Shown here piece by piece: positions 33,451 through 41,757 of a stretch of DNA of 50,816 bases (the first letter of the stretch is position 1; each line of letters begins with the position of its first letter). Origin of the DNA: Rhodococcus opacus (lineage in GTDB: Bacteria; Actinomycetota; Actinomycetes; Mycobacteriales; Mycobacteriaceae). Both the position numbers and the translations under genes were made by a program. The notes beneath the pieces were generated by a model. That model saw only the letters and a program-made list of their open reading frames with translations, searched no databases and had not been told where the DNA came from. The stretch is taken from assembly GCF_012396235.1 (NCBI RefSeq), contig NZ_JAAXPA010000042.1, positions 1 through 50,816 on the forward strand. Reading direction: 5' to 3'.

Positions 33451-34257
33451 ATGCTCTCTGCTATGCAGAACCACGGTCCACGGCAACAGGCGCCGGAGGC
33501 GATACCACCGCAGTACCCGATCGAATCCGTCGACAACGCACTTCGTCTGCTGTTGCTGCTCGGTGAACAGCCCGAAATTCGGCTGACCGAGGCGAGCCAG
33601 TACCTCGGAGTTGCGTCGTCGACGGCTCACCGACTTCTGGCGATGCTCCAGTACCGGGGCTTCATTCGGCAGGATCCGGCCAGCAAGGCCTATCGTCCGG
33701 GCCCAGCGCTGACGGGGGTCGCGTTTGCGATTTTTGCCAGGCTCGACATTCCTCAGACGGCGGCACCGATCCTGCGCACCCTCAGCGAGGAACTGCGTGA
33801 AACTGTCCATATCGGGGCACTCGACGGTCGAACCGTGCGCTTCATCGCCGCCCTGGAGAGCCCATCTGCAGTCCGGGTTGCGTCCCGGTTGGGCAAGATC
33901 ATGCCGGCGCACTGCACGTCCACCGGGAAGGCCATGCTGGCGGAACTTTCCCTCGACGAACTGCATCAGCTGTACCCGACCGAGGAACTGGAACCGGTGA
34001 CTCCACAGTCCATCAGCACGCGGACCGAGCTCGAAGCCCAACTGGAAGAGGTCAGAAGGAACGGGTACGCGGTCAACCGGGAGGAATCCGAGGAAGGTGT
34101 TGCCTCCGTGGCCGTCTCGGTCCCGACGAACGCCCCCGGCATGCGCCTGGCAATGAATGTTTCAGCGCCCAAGCACCGCCTGCGCCCGGCACAGGTACGC
34201 AGCATCGGCCGCGCCCTGACGGACGCGGCTGATCAGCTAGCGGCAGCGCTCGGGTGA
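33451..34257 (+). CDS. padR: IclR family regulator of the phthalate genes
   Basis: Regulator of 268 residues from the ATG at 33451. The helix-turn-helix reads VDNALRLLLLLGEQPEIRLT, followed by EASQYLGVASSTAHRLLAML. The effector domain has PILRTLSEELRETVHIGALD and GKIMPAHCTSTGKAMLAEL, of the general IclR type rather than the PobR branch. A further TCTGCTATGCAGA copy (33457-33469) overlaps the start codons, so autoregulation is likely. The start could instead be ATG 33463; no strong ribosome site precedes either, so a leaderless mRNA is possible. It is divergent from padAa and is expected to control it and the ABC importer. Confidence 0.85.
   Translation: MLSAMQNHGPRQQAPEAIPPQYPIESVDNALRLLLLLGEQPEIRLTEASQYLGVASSTAHRLLAMLQYRGFIRQDPASKAYRPGPALTGVAFAIFARLDIPQTAAPILRTLSEELRETVHIGALDGRTVRFIAALESPSAVRVASRLGKIMPAHCTSTGKAMLAELSLDELHQLYPTEELEPVTPQSISTRTELEAQLEEVRRNGYAVNREESEEGVASVAVSVPTNAPGMRLAMNVSAPKHRLRPAQVRSIGRALTDAADQLAAALG
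33457..33469. promoter_or_regulatory. Operator copy overlapping the padR start
   Basis: This is an identical 13-base TCTGCTATGCAGA as at 33328. It overlaps the first codons of the regulator gene, so binding there would block its expression. Confidence 0.5.
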
Positions 34258-34304
34258 GTGTCCGGTCCACCCGGCGAGGTACGTTCTCGCGGGCACTGTG
34301 ACCG

Positions 34305-34970
34305 TCAACTCGACGACGGAACGCTCTCGAGGTAGGCGCTGGCCTCGTCGAGTCCGACGACGTCACCGTATTTGGCGTCGATATCGAAGAGGCTGGCAGT
34401 GTGCGGTAGTGCCGCCCGGTCCCCCACTGCGTCCTCGACCACTATGGTGTGGAACCCGTACGAGCAGGCGTCTACCGCGGTGGCACGAACACATCCGCTC
34501 GTGGTGCAGCCCACGATGATCACGGTGTCGATCCGGCGGCTGATCAACCGAGCGGCCAGGTCGGTGCCGAAGAAGCACGATGCGTACTTCTTCACCAATG
34601 TCGTCTCACCTGGCTGTTGTTCGAGCCGCTCGTCGATCTCGACCCATTGACTGCCCTCGACCAGATACTTGTTCGAGGGGATCTTGCCGATCCAGGCGCC
34701 GGCCTCTTGGAGTTCCGCGTCGTAGGCCACTGTGGAGAAGATGATCGGCACCTGCGCCTTTCGCGCGAGCGCGAGGAGAGTCTTCGTTGCGTCGATTTGG
34801 GTATCGAGGTCACCTGCGAGCGGCGAACGGCGATCGGTGAAGCCCGTGATCAAGTCGACCACCACCACTGCCGGCCGCACGCCGAAGCCGATGCGGCCGC
34901 CCAGACCTTTCTCCCGGAATTCGGTGCGCAACCGCTGGTATTCCTCTGCTGCGGCAGTCAGGGCGCTCAT
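34305..34970 (-). CDS. Isochorismatase-family cysteine hydrolase
   Basis: Cysteine amidohydrolase of 221 residues. The catalytic triad is visible as Asp39 ([13 protein letters not shown]), Lys128 ([13 protein letters not shown]) and Cys160 ([13 protein letters not shown]). The family includes N-carbamoylsarcosine, maleamate and nicotinamide amidases and isochorismatases. There is no signal peptide. It starts at ATG 34970 with GGAGGA upstream and lies 75 bp after the ABC permease genes, so it may be co-transcribed. Beside a phthalate operon it may cleave an amide such as phthalamate or a related compound; this is inference. In the RHA1 cluster this position is reported to hold an ester hydrolase (patE), a different protein. 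Confidence 0.85.
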
Positions 34971-35045
34971 CAGTGTCCTCCGGAAAATGGGTGTGGGCAT
35001 GGGACGGAAAGGCCCACTGCCGATTCGGATAGTTGCGTGCGGCGA

Positions 35046-35861
35046 TCAGTTGACCGCGTCGGTGATCTTCCGTTCGATGGCCCACAGGGCGATGTTGCCC
35101 ACCAGCGCCATCGAGACCAGCAGCATGATCACTCCGTACATCGTCGGTAGATCCAACTTGCCGTACGCAAGCATCGCCATCTGCCCCAATCCTGCTCTGG
35201 TCGCGAAGAACTCGGCGATCAGTACATTGATGAAAGCAATGCTGAATCCGATTCGGATACCGACCATGAGAGAGGGCGCCATCGCGGGCACCACGATTTT
35301 GCTCATTGTCTGAAGCGGACTTGCACCGGTGGCCCGGCCGAGTTTCAGCAGGATGGGGTTGATGGCGCGTACTCCCGCCGCCGTCGAGACGATGATGGGG
35401 AACACCGCGGCCAATGCAGCCATTGCCGACTGTGCTCCGAGTCCCAGGCCGAAGATCTGCAGCAGGATCGGAAAGAAGATTACGCGTGGTATGGCGAAGG
35501 CACCCGCGATGATCGGATCGAACACATCACCGAGAAACTTGCTTCGCCCGATGATGTATCCGGTCGGGAAGCCCACCGCTGTTGCGACGACGAATCCGAG
35601 TCCGACAGCACTCATCGTGGCGTTGAGATTCCTGTAGATGGAACCGTCTGCGAACAGTCCCCATACCGCCGACATCGACGAGCCCGGGGACGGCACAAGT
35701 TCGCTGGTCGCTGCAATAAGCGCCCAGACACCGATCAACCCGATGACGATGAGTATTCGCAGGAGGTTGTCGGTCCACCGCTGTGGCAGGCGGAACCGCT
35801 GTTCCGTATTCTGTTTGCCTGCTTCGACTTCGGTTCCGGCGCTGAGCGTGGTGGCGTTCAC
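35046..35861 (-). CDS. ABC transporter permease (SsuC/TauC-like)
   Basis: Inner-membrane permease of 271 residues with about six hydrophobic segments. The EAA-type loop reads IVSTAAGVRAINPILLKLGRAT followed by GASPLQTMSKIVVPAMAPS, the coupling helix for the ATPase. It starts at GTG 35861 and overlaps the upstream permease stop by four bases. It pairs with the second permease in a heterodimer, as in nitrate/sulfonate/taurine-type importers. Its operon has the same operator pair as the phthalate genes, so it probably imports phthalate or a phthalate derivative, as PatDABC does in strain RHA1. Confidence 0.85.
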   Translation of the reverse strand: MNATTLSAGTEVEAGKQNTEQRFRLPQRWTDNLLRILIVIGLIGVWALIAATSELVPSPGSSMSAVWGLFADGSIYRNLNATMSAVGLGFVVATAVGFPTGYIIGRSKFLGDVFDPIIAGAFAIPRVIFFPILLQIFGLGLGAQSAMAALAAVFPIIVSTAAGVRAINPILLKLGRATGASPLQTMSKIVVPAMAPSLMVGIRIGFSIAFINVLIAEFFATRAGLGQMAMLAYGKLDLPTMYGVIMLLVSMALVGNIALWAIERKITDAVN

Positions 35862-36667
35862 AACATGTCCCTTCGAATGGCTCGTTCAGCTAGGCCGAGT
35901 GCACTGTTCACTGCGATGCTGAAGACCACGACAATGGCAATGTAGGCCCACATGTCCGCGACGTAGAGTTCGCGGTACATAAAGCCCGCACGAAACCCCA
36001 GGCCTTTCGACGCCAGAATGAACTCCATCGCGATGGTGCCGATGACTGCGTAGATGAATCCGAGCTTGATCCCGGGAAAGATGAGCGGCGTGGCGGCCGG
36101 GAACAGCACCTTGAAGTATTGCTGCCGGCGCGAGGCATCGACCGATCGCGCCAGTTTGTGCAGTACCGGTTTGACGTCTCCGAGCGCCACCATCGTGGTC
36201 AGCGCTATTGGAATGAGGGCCATCGTGCTCGCGATGACGATGATTGGTCCCGCGTTGAGTCCGAGCACCGCGACCAGAATCGGGTAGAACAGCAATGTCG
36301 GCATCGCGTACCCGGTGACGATGAATGGTTCGAGGACTCGACCGATGACCCGGACCCTCCAGAGCAATACCCCCAGGGGCACCCCGCCGAGCACGCCCAG
36401 TGCGAACGCCGCAAGTATGGTCACGCTCGTCCGCGTCAGATCGGTGACGAAGTGGGTGCTCGGGATGATTGCCGCGACGTGGGCGAGTATCTCGGACGGC
36501 GCGACCATCTGATTGCGGTCGATCCAGCCGGTTCGCGTTGCCGCCTCGAGCAACAACACAAGAGCAACCAGCATCGTCCAACGTACGACGCGTGCCCGAT
36601 GTTTCGCTCGTCGGAATCCAGACCTTGGCGTTTCGTGGAGGGCCGCCTGCGGCGAGGTCACAGTCAT
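35858..36667 (-). CDS. ABC transporter permease (SsuC/TauC-like)
   Basis: Second permease, 269 residues, six or so helices. The EAA loop is LTTMVALGDVKPVLHKLARS followed by VDASRRQQYFKVLFPAATP. The ATG at 36667 overlaps the ATPase stop by four bases. Together with the 35046 gene it forms the membrane channel of the importer. Confidence 0.85.
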   Translation of the reverse strand: MTVTSPQAALHETPRSGFRRAKHRARVVRWTMLVALVLLLEAATRTGWIDRNQMVAPSEILAHVAAIIPSTHFVTDLTRTSVTILAAFALGVLGGVPLGVLLWRVRVIGRVLEPFIVTGYAMPTLLFYPILVAVLGLNAGPIIVIASTMALIPIALTTMVALGDVKPVLHKLARSVDASRRQQYFKVLFPAATPLIFPGIKLGFIYAVIGTIAMEFILASKGLGFRAGFMYRELYVADMWAYIAIVVVFSIAVNSALGLAERAIRRDML

Positions 36668-37476
36668 GTGGCATCCGTCCCGTGCCCCAGTGTCTTAGCG
36701 GCCTCTTCCTTGATGATCGACCACAGGTGATCCTCGAGTTCCTTGAATCTGGCCATGGCGTGTGTGCCGCTCGGGCGTGGACGGGGTAGCCCGACGTCGA
36801 TCACCTCTCGGACCACCGATGGACGTGCCGACATCACCCAGATCTGATCCGACAGATAGATCGCCTCTTGGATGTCGTGGGTAACGAAGAGTACCCGATT
36901 GTGGGTCTGCTCCCAGATCTTCAAGAGCTCGCGCCCGATGAACTGTCGCGTCTGCTGATCCAGAGCGCCGAACGGTTCGTCCATCAGCAGAATTCGAGGA
37001 TCCGTGGCGAGTGCACGGGCGATCGCCACGCGTTGACGCATACCTCCGGAAAGCTGCCCGGGCCGGTGCTTCTCGAAACCCTTCAAGCCGACCAGTTCGA
37101 TCATCGCACGCGCTTTTTCCAGGCGCTCGTCCTTGTCGACGTGCTTGATTTCCAACCCGAAAGCCACATTGTCGAGAACACTTCGCCAGTGCAGGGTCGA
37201 GTCTTCCTGAAACACCATGGCGGTGTCCTTACGGGGCCCTGTGACAATCTCCCCATCGATGGTCACCCGTCCATGCGAGGGAACAAGTAAGCCACAGGCC
37301 ATGTCCAGCAAGGTGCTCTTTCCGCATCCACTCGGACCGATGACCGATACGAACTGGCCCTCCGCGATCGATGCCGTGACGTTACGCACGGCCTCGGTCC
37401 GCCCGGTGTCGGAATCGAAAGTCATACCGATACCGTCGAAAGAGACGTTCTTCGATTCGACTTGTGTAGTGGTCAT
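36664..37476 (-). CDS. ABC transporter ATP-binding protein (SsuB/TauB-like)
   Basis: ATPase subunit of 270 residues. Walker A is GPSGCGKST (47-55), the signature LSGGMRQR near residue 145, Walker B LLMDEPFGALD near 167, and the H-loop VTHDIQEAIYLS. It is the nitrate/sulfonate/taurine importer type. ATG 37476 lies 14 bases after the binding-protein stop. Confidence 0.92.
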   Translation of the reverse strand: MTTTQVESKNVSFDGIGMTFDSDTGRTEAVRNVTASIAEGQFVSVIGPSGCGKSTLLDMACGLLVPSHGRVTIDGEIVTGPRKDTAMVFQEDSTLHWRSVLDNVAFGLEIKHVDKDERLEKARAMIELVGLKGFEKHRPGQLSGGMRQRVAIARALATDPRILLMDEPFGALDQQTRQFIGRELLKIWEQTHNRVLFVTHDIQEAIYLSDQIWVMSARPSVVREVIDVGLPRPRPSGTHAMARFKELEDHLWSIIKEEAAKTLGHGTDAT

Positions 37477-37490
37477 GTTCTCTTCCCGCC

Positions 37491-38477
37491 TTATAGTTCG
37501 ACTACAACTGCGTCAATATCGACCTTGCCGCCGAGTCGTCCGGCCTCGACGCCCGAGGCCACGACCGCTTCGAGTTGCGGGCGCGCGAAGTCGAGACTGA
37601 AGAAACCTCGCGAATTCTCCAACGCCGCCAGGGCGATCTCGGGCTTGTACTTGATTGCGCGGCCATAGATTTCGGCTGCCCGCTCGAGATCCGTATCGAT
37701 CATCTCGATACCGCGACCCACGGCACGCATCCACCCCGCCAAGACGTCCCGATTCTTTTCGATGAACGGGGTGGTGGCACATAGGCAGGTGTCCGACCAG
37801 TCCTGGACGTAGTCCCGGGATCGCCAGATCACCTTCGCGCCGGTTTCGGCGATGATGCGCTCGGACAGCGGGGACGCAGTCCACGCGACATCGACAACGC
37901 CCTGGGAGGCGACGGTCCACGAATCGCTCGCGGATCCGACGCTGAGCAACTCGACGTCGACGCCGGGTGTCAAACCCGCCAACCGAAGCGTCTTCTCGGC
38001 GAAGTCGGTCGAGTTCGATCCCGGGCTGCTCACACCGATGGTGCGGCCCCGAACATCTTCGATCGTGTTGATCGGGGAGTCAGCGGGGGCGATGAAGTCC
38101 ACAGATGCCGCGGTGTAGACGTTCCCGAACGCCTTGACGTCGAGTCCGCGCTCCACGGCGATGAACACCGGAATCGTCGCCGAAGTGCCGAATCCGATCC
38201 CGGAGCCGATTCCCCGCACGGTGTCCAGCCCACCCGGGAACTGAACGTTCTCCAGCGCCAGCATCTCTTCTTCGTAGTAGCCCTCGGACGCTGCGATCAG
38301 AAACGGGGCCGAATGGATCAGGCTCGCCAACCCCGTGATGGCGACGTCACCTCGGTAGACGCCGTCCCTACCTCGGGACTGGGTAGCACACCCTGCGCCG
38401 GCTCCCACAGCAAGGAGACCCCCCAGAGCCGCCGTCACTCTCATGAAATCCCGCCGACTCAGCGAACTACTGCCCAT
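37491..38477 (-). CDS. ABC transporter substrate-binding protein, SsuA/NMT1-like
   Basis: Binding protein of 328 residues. The N-terminus has a Tat-like twin-arginine motif SRRDFMR, a hydrophobic stretch ALGGLLAVGAGAGCAT and a cysteine consistent with lipid attachment, so it is exported to the outer face of the membrane. The mature domain has NVQFPGGLDTVRGIGSGIGF, YTAASVDFIAPADSPINTI, and DVRGRTIGVSSPG, as in NMT1/SsuA proteins. It is the first gene of the operon. Upstream at 38540 and 38560 lie two 13-bp sites matching the phthalate operator. It probably binds phthalate or a monoester; identity with PatD of RHA1 is plausible but not tested. Confidence 0.85.
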   Translation of the reverse strand: MGSSSLSRRDFMRVTAALGGLLAVGAGAGCATQSRGRDGVYRGDVAITGLASLIHSAPFLIAASEGYYEEEMLALENVQFPGGLDTVRGIGSGIGFGTSATIPVFIAVERGLDVKAFGNVYTAASVDFIAPADSPINTIEDVRGRTIGVSSPGSNSTDFAEKTLRLAGLTPGVDVELLSVGSASDSWTVASQGVVDVAWTASPLSERIIAETGAKVIWRSRDYVQDWSDTCLCATTPFIEKNRDVLAGWMRAVGRGIEMIDTDLERAAEIYGRAIKYKPEIALAALENSRGFFSLDFARPQLEAVVASGVEAGRLGGKVDIDAVVVEL

Positions 38478-38539
38478 ATCGACCCGATTCCTTCTGTAGT
38501 CCCGTCACACCTGGCCCCGAAAGTGAAGCACATCACGTG

Positions 38540-38572
38540 ACTGTTGTACAGAAGCTAACTCTGGTCTGCAGA
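38540..38572. promoter_or_regulatory. Paired operator before the ABC importer operon
   Basis: ACTGTTGTACAGA at 38540 and TCTGGTCTGCAGA at 38560 start exactly 20 bp apart. The second matches the phthalate operator TCTGCTATGCAGA at 11 of 13 positions and the first at 9. Their position 63 bp upstream of the binding-protein start fits coordinate control by padR. Confidence 0.55.
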
Positions 38573-38754
38573 GAGACGGTGTTGCGGGTGTCCCCAAATG
38601 CCACACTGCACCGTGGGTGCGCAGAACCTCGCGCTTTCACGATGATTGAGCGGAAGTCCACCCCTGCGACACAACCCCGTTCCCAGCCAGACCCAACGGG
38701 TCACGGCTCCATCCCCGAGGTCTGGTGGCGGAAAGGCTGACCTTGGTGTTCCTG

Positions 38755-38980
38755 ATGGCGTCGGCCGACTCGATGTACCTGATCGGCAAGTCCCGCGAAC
38801 ATCCGAAGCACGTGGGGTCCTGGCGCTGCTCGGTCTCCCGGTTCCGATCACCGTCGATCATCGCACTCGGCTCCGTCGTGTCGCCTCCGTACCCGCACAG
38901 GTCCTGAAAGGCTCGGCCCTCCTGTGCGCGCTCATGGCCGCGTCGCTATTGCCCGCGTCGGTTTCGCCGCCCTCATGACC
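38755..38980 (+). pseudogene. WS/DGAT acyltransferase N-terminal relic
   Basis: MASADSMYLIGKSREHP followed by KHVGS is the opening of the wax-ester synthase/diacylglycerol acyltransferase family (usual pattern SPxDsmFLxxExREHPMHVGg). The frame then breaks; in another frame PVPITVDHRTRLRRVASVP continues, with no further clear family residues and the remaining 400-odd residues missing. The enzyme would make triacylglycerol or wax esters. It is a nonfunctional fragment between the phthalate importer and the terephthalate regulator. Confidence 0.6.
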
Positions 38981-39125
38981 TCATCGGCCACGACAGACAA
39001 TGACTCCAGCACAACCGGAAGTCACCTCCCGCAGGGGAGCCCCGCATGCGTCGACACAGACACGCTGGGAGCGTCGCACGCTTCTCCGTAACGCGGGGGG
39101 TGTGAGTTGCAGTCTGGGTGGGATC
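38981..39125. other. Spacer with no recognised gene
   Basis: The 145 bases carry no open frame with protein-like character. They separate the acyltransferase relic from the convergent end of the IclR gene. Confidence 0.3.
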
Positions 39126-39932
39126 TCACAGAAGCCGGCCGAGTCTTGCTGCGTATTTGTTCAGTACGGGCACGGCTGCCTCACGGATGTCGTGCAGGGT
39201 GGTTCTGGCTGTGGACGTACTGACACTCATTGCCGCCACGGTTTCGCCCCGGGCAGTCCGGACCGGTACGGCTATCGACAGCATGCCGAGTTCGATTTCT
39301 TCGTCGGTGCAGGCCACGCCGCTCTCCCTCGCCGTCAGGATTCGCTCGCTGATGGCATCGACATCGGTCAGCGTCTTGGGTGTGCGGGGCTGCGGGTGGC
39401 ATTCTCGGAGGTAGTCGTCGAGTTGCGTATCGGGGAGTCCGGCCAGCAGTACTCGACCGGTCGCGGAGCTGTGGGCGGGCAGTTTGGCGCCGACCCGGAC
39501 TCCGGTCGCGACGATCCGTGCGGCCTCGGCGCGGGCGACGAACAGGGACCACCCGTCTTCGAGAACCGCGAGCGACACCGACTCGCCCAGCGCATCGCGG
39601 GCCTCGGCCAACTGCGGCTGGGCAAGTTGCGGCAGTGGCGCGGTGTCCAGATAGGCGCCGCCGAGCCGAAGCATCCTGGGTGTCGGTCGGAAGTTTCCGT
39701 TGTCGTGGGTCAGGTAACCGAGCTCGACGAGAGTGAGCAGGCAGCGGCGCGCCGCGGCGCGGGAGGTGTTCGTCCGCTGAGCGGCGTCGGTGACGGTCAG
39801 TTGCGGGTGGCGGATGCCGAAGGCCTCGATGACCGCCAGGCCCTTCGCCAGTCCGGCCATTCCCTCGGGAGCGCGGGCAGCACCCTTGACACTTCCCTTA
39901 TCGTCCGGCTTAATTGTTCGAGAATTGCTCAT
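39126..39932 (-). CDS. tpaR: IclR family regulator of the terephthalate genes
   Basis: Regulator of 268 residues in the PcaU/PobR branch. The helix-turn-helix reads LAKGLAVIEAFGIRHPQLT, followed by DAAQRTNTSRAAARRCLLTL. The effector domain shows RAEAARIVATGVRVGAKLP, SSATGRVLLAGLP and GMLSIAVPVRTARGETVAA. It diverges from the terephthalate dioxygenase operon over 92 bp. The start ATG 39932 immediately follows a palindromic operator, so its mRNA may be leaderless and self-regulated. In Rhodococcus terephthalate clusters an IclR gene occupies this place. Confidence 0.88.
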   Translation of the reverse strand: MSNSRTIKPDDKGSVKGAARAPEGMAGLAKGLAVIEAFGIRHPQLTVTDAAQRTNTSRAAARRCLLTLVELGYLTHDNGNFRPTPRMLRLGGAYLDTAPLPQLAQPQLAEARDALGESVSLAVLEDGWSLFVARAEAARIVATGVRVGAKLPAHSSATGRVLLAGLPDTQLDDYLRECHPQPRTPKTLTDVDAISERILTARESGVACTDEEIELGMLSIAVPVRTARGETVAAMSVSTSTARTTLHDIREAAVPVLNKYAARLGRLL

Positions 39933-39951
39933 CTGTTCGTTATACGAACAG
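39933..39951. promoter_or_regulatory. Operator between tpaR and the terephthalate operon
   Basis: CTGTTCGTTATACGAACAG has 8-bp arms around TAT. It is 1 base upstream of the tpaR start codon and about 75 bp upstream of the dioxygenase start. It is the clear candidate binding site for TpaR. Confidence 0.65.
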
Positions 39952-40024
39952 CCACGGGGCTTGTCAAGTCCCGGCGAGCGAGTTCTCTGATGTCCCGACT
40001 GGTTGTCCAGACTGAGGAGAAATT

Positions 40025-41290
40025 ATGGAAAGCAGCGTTGTCCACACGGTCCGCGAGACCACGGCGGATTGGACTGACGACCTCACCCGGGTGCCGTATC
40101 GGGTGTTCCAGGGCGAGGACATCTACGCAGCCGAGCAGACCAAGTTGTTCCATGGCCCGTATTGGAGCTACCTGTGCCTGGAGGCGGAGGTAGCCGGCCC
40201 GGGAGACTACTGCTCCACCTTCGTCGGCGAGACGCCGGTGATCGTGGCGCGTGATCGCGACGGTGAGCTCTACGGCTTCGAGAACCGGTGCGCCCATCGC
40301 GGCGCCCTGCTGGCGCTGGACGACCGCGGAAACACGAAGGACTTTACGTGCGTCTACCACGCGTGGAGCTACAACCTGCAGGGCGATCTGACCGGCGTTG
40401 CGTTCAAAGATGGGGTCAAGGGCGAAGGGGGAATGCCTGATTCGTTCTGTATGGAGGACCACGGACCGCGCAAGATGCGCATCGCCGTCCTCTACGGTCT
40501 GGTCTTCGGGAGTTTTTCCGATGACGTGCCCGACATCGAAGACTATCTCGGCGAAGAGATCACGAGTCGGATCGCCCGTGTCCTCGGTGGACGCACCCCC
40601 GAGATCATCGGACGCTTCACACAGATCCTTCCCAATAACTGGAAGCTGTACGTAGAGAACGTCAAGGACTCCTACCACGCCAGCATCCTGCACCTGTTCT
40701 TCACGACCTTCGAGCTCAACCGACTGTCGCAGCGCGGTGGGATCATCGTCGACGAGAGCGGCGGCCACCACGTCAGTTACTCGGCGATCGACCGAGACGC
40801 CGAGAAGGACGTCGCGTACTCGGATCAGAACATCCGGTCCGAAAGCGCCTACAAACTGGCCGATCCAACGTTGCTCGAGGGGTTCAGCGAGGTCGGTGAC
40901 GATACGACGCTGCAGATCCTCTCCGTCTTCCCGGGCTTCGTGCTGCAGCAGATCCAGAACTCCGTGGCTGTGCGCCAGATCCTGCCGACCGGGGTCGAAC
41001 GAACACGGCTGAACTGGACGTACCTCGGCTTCGAAGAAGACACTCCCGAGCAGCGGGAAGTACGACTCAAGCAGGCCAACCTCGTGGGCCCCGCAGGCTA
41101 CATCTCGATGGAGGACGGCTGCGTCGGAGGCTTCGTGCAACGCGGAATCACAGGTGCGGCAAGCCAGTCCGCCGTGCTCGAAATGGGAGGCTGTCTCGCC
41201 GAATCCAGCGAAAGCCGTGTCACCGAAGCATCGGTCCGCGGCTTCTGGAAGGCATACCGGGCCGCGATGAACCGACAGGAAGAGGCATGA
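40025..41290 (+). CDS. tpaAa: Terephthalate 1,2-dioxygenase alpha subunit
   Basis: Catalytic Rieske subunit, 421 residues, closely following TphA2 of Comamonas. The Rieske ligands are Cys89-x-His91 (CAHRG) and Cys109-x2-His112 (CVYHAW). The iron site is NVKDSYHASILHLFF with Asp215, His218 and His223. The segments GVAFKDGVKGEGGMPDSFC, FGSFSDDVPDIEDYLG and DESGGHHVSYS are hallmarks of the terephthalate group. It dihydroxylates terephthalate at carbons 1 and 2. ATG 40025 follows GAGGAGAA. It is the first gene of an overlapping four-gene operon and equivalent to tphA2. Confidence 0.93.
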   Translation: MESSVVHTVRETTADWTDDLTRVPYRVFQGEDIYAAEQTKLFHGPYWSYLCLEAEVAGPGDYCSTFVGETPVIVARDRDGELYGFENRCAHRGALLALDDRGNTKDFTCVYHAWSYNLQGDLTGVAFKDGVKGEGGMPDSFCMEDHGPRKMRIAVLYGLVFGSFSDDVPDIEDYLGEEITSRIARVLGGRTPEIIGRFTQILPNNWKLYVENVKDSYHASILHLFFTTFELNRLSQRGGIIVDESGGHHVSYSAIDRDAEKDVAYSDQNIRSESAYKLADPTLLEGFSEVGDDTTLQILSVFPGFVLQQIQNSVAVRQILPTGVERTRLNWTYLGFEEDTPEQREVRLKQANLVGPAGYISMEDGCVGGFVQRGITGAASQSAVLEMGGCLAESSESRVTEASVRGFWKAYRAAMNRQEEA

Positions 41291-41757
41291 GCGTGAACGA
41301 CTTCCAGCGAATCGGCCGTGTGCAGGCCGACTACTCCCGCTGCATCGACGAGGGGCCGCTCGAGCAGTGGCCGGACTTCTTCGTCGAAAACTGCATGTAC
41401 CGGATCACCACCGCACAGAACTACAGCGAAGGCCTGCCCGCCGGACTGGTGTGGGCCAACACTCGCCGGATGCTGGTCGACCGCGTATCGGCGCTGCGTG
41501 AAGCCAACATCTACGAGCAACACACCTACCGTCACATCCTGGGCCAGCCCTCAGTCCTGGAAGAGAACGGTGACGGTATCCATGCCGAGACCAGCTTCCT
41601 GGTGGTACGGGTGATGCGTGACGGCCAATCCGACATCTTCGCCAGCGGGCGGTATGTCGACCGCTACGTCGACGTGGACGATCAGTTGAAGATTGCCGAA
41701 CGAGTCGTGGTGTGCGACAGCACCAACATCGATACCCTGTTGGCGCTCCCGCTATGA
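41287..41757 (+). CDS. tpaAb: Terephthalate 1,2-dioxygenase beta subunit
   Basis: Structural small subunit, 156 residues, equivalent to TphA3. The NTF2-like fold is shown by VQADYSRCIDEGPLEQWPDF near the N-terminus and YRHILGQPSVLEENGDGI then HAETSFLVVRVMRDGQSD and RYVDRYVDVDDQLKIAERVV. It starts at ATG 41287 overlapping the alpha stop by four bases, and its own stop overlaps the dehydrogenase start. Confidence 0.92.
   Translation: MSVNDFQRIGRVQADYSRCIDEGPLEQWPDFFVENCMYRITTAQNYSEGLPAGLVWANTRRMLVDRVSALREANIYEQHTYRHILGQPSVLEENGDGIHAETSFLVVRVMRDGQSDIFASGRYVDRYVDVDDQLKIAERVVVCDSTNIDTLLALPL

Noticed and set aside
34305..34970. Naming the hydrolase patE
   Set aside because: PatE of RHA1 is described as a monoalkyl-phthalate ester hydrolase; this protein has the isochorismatase cysteine triad, so the symbol was not used.
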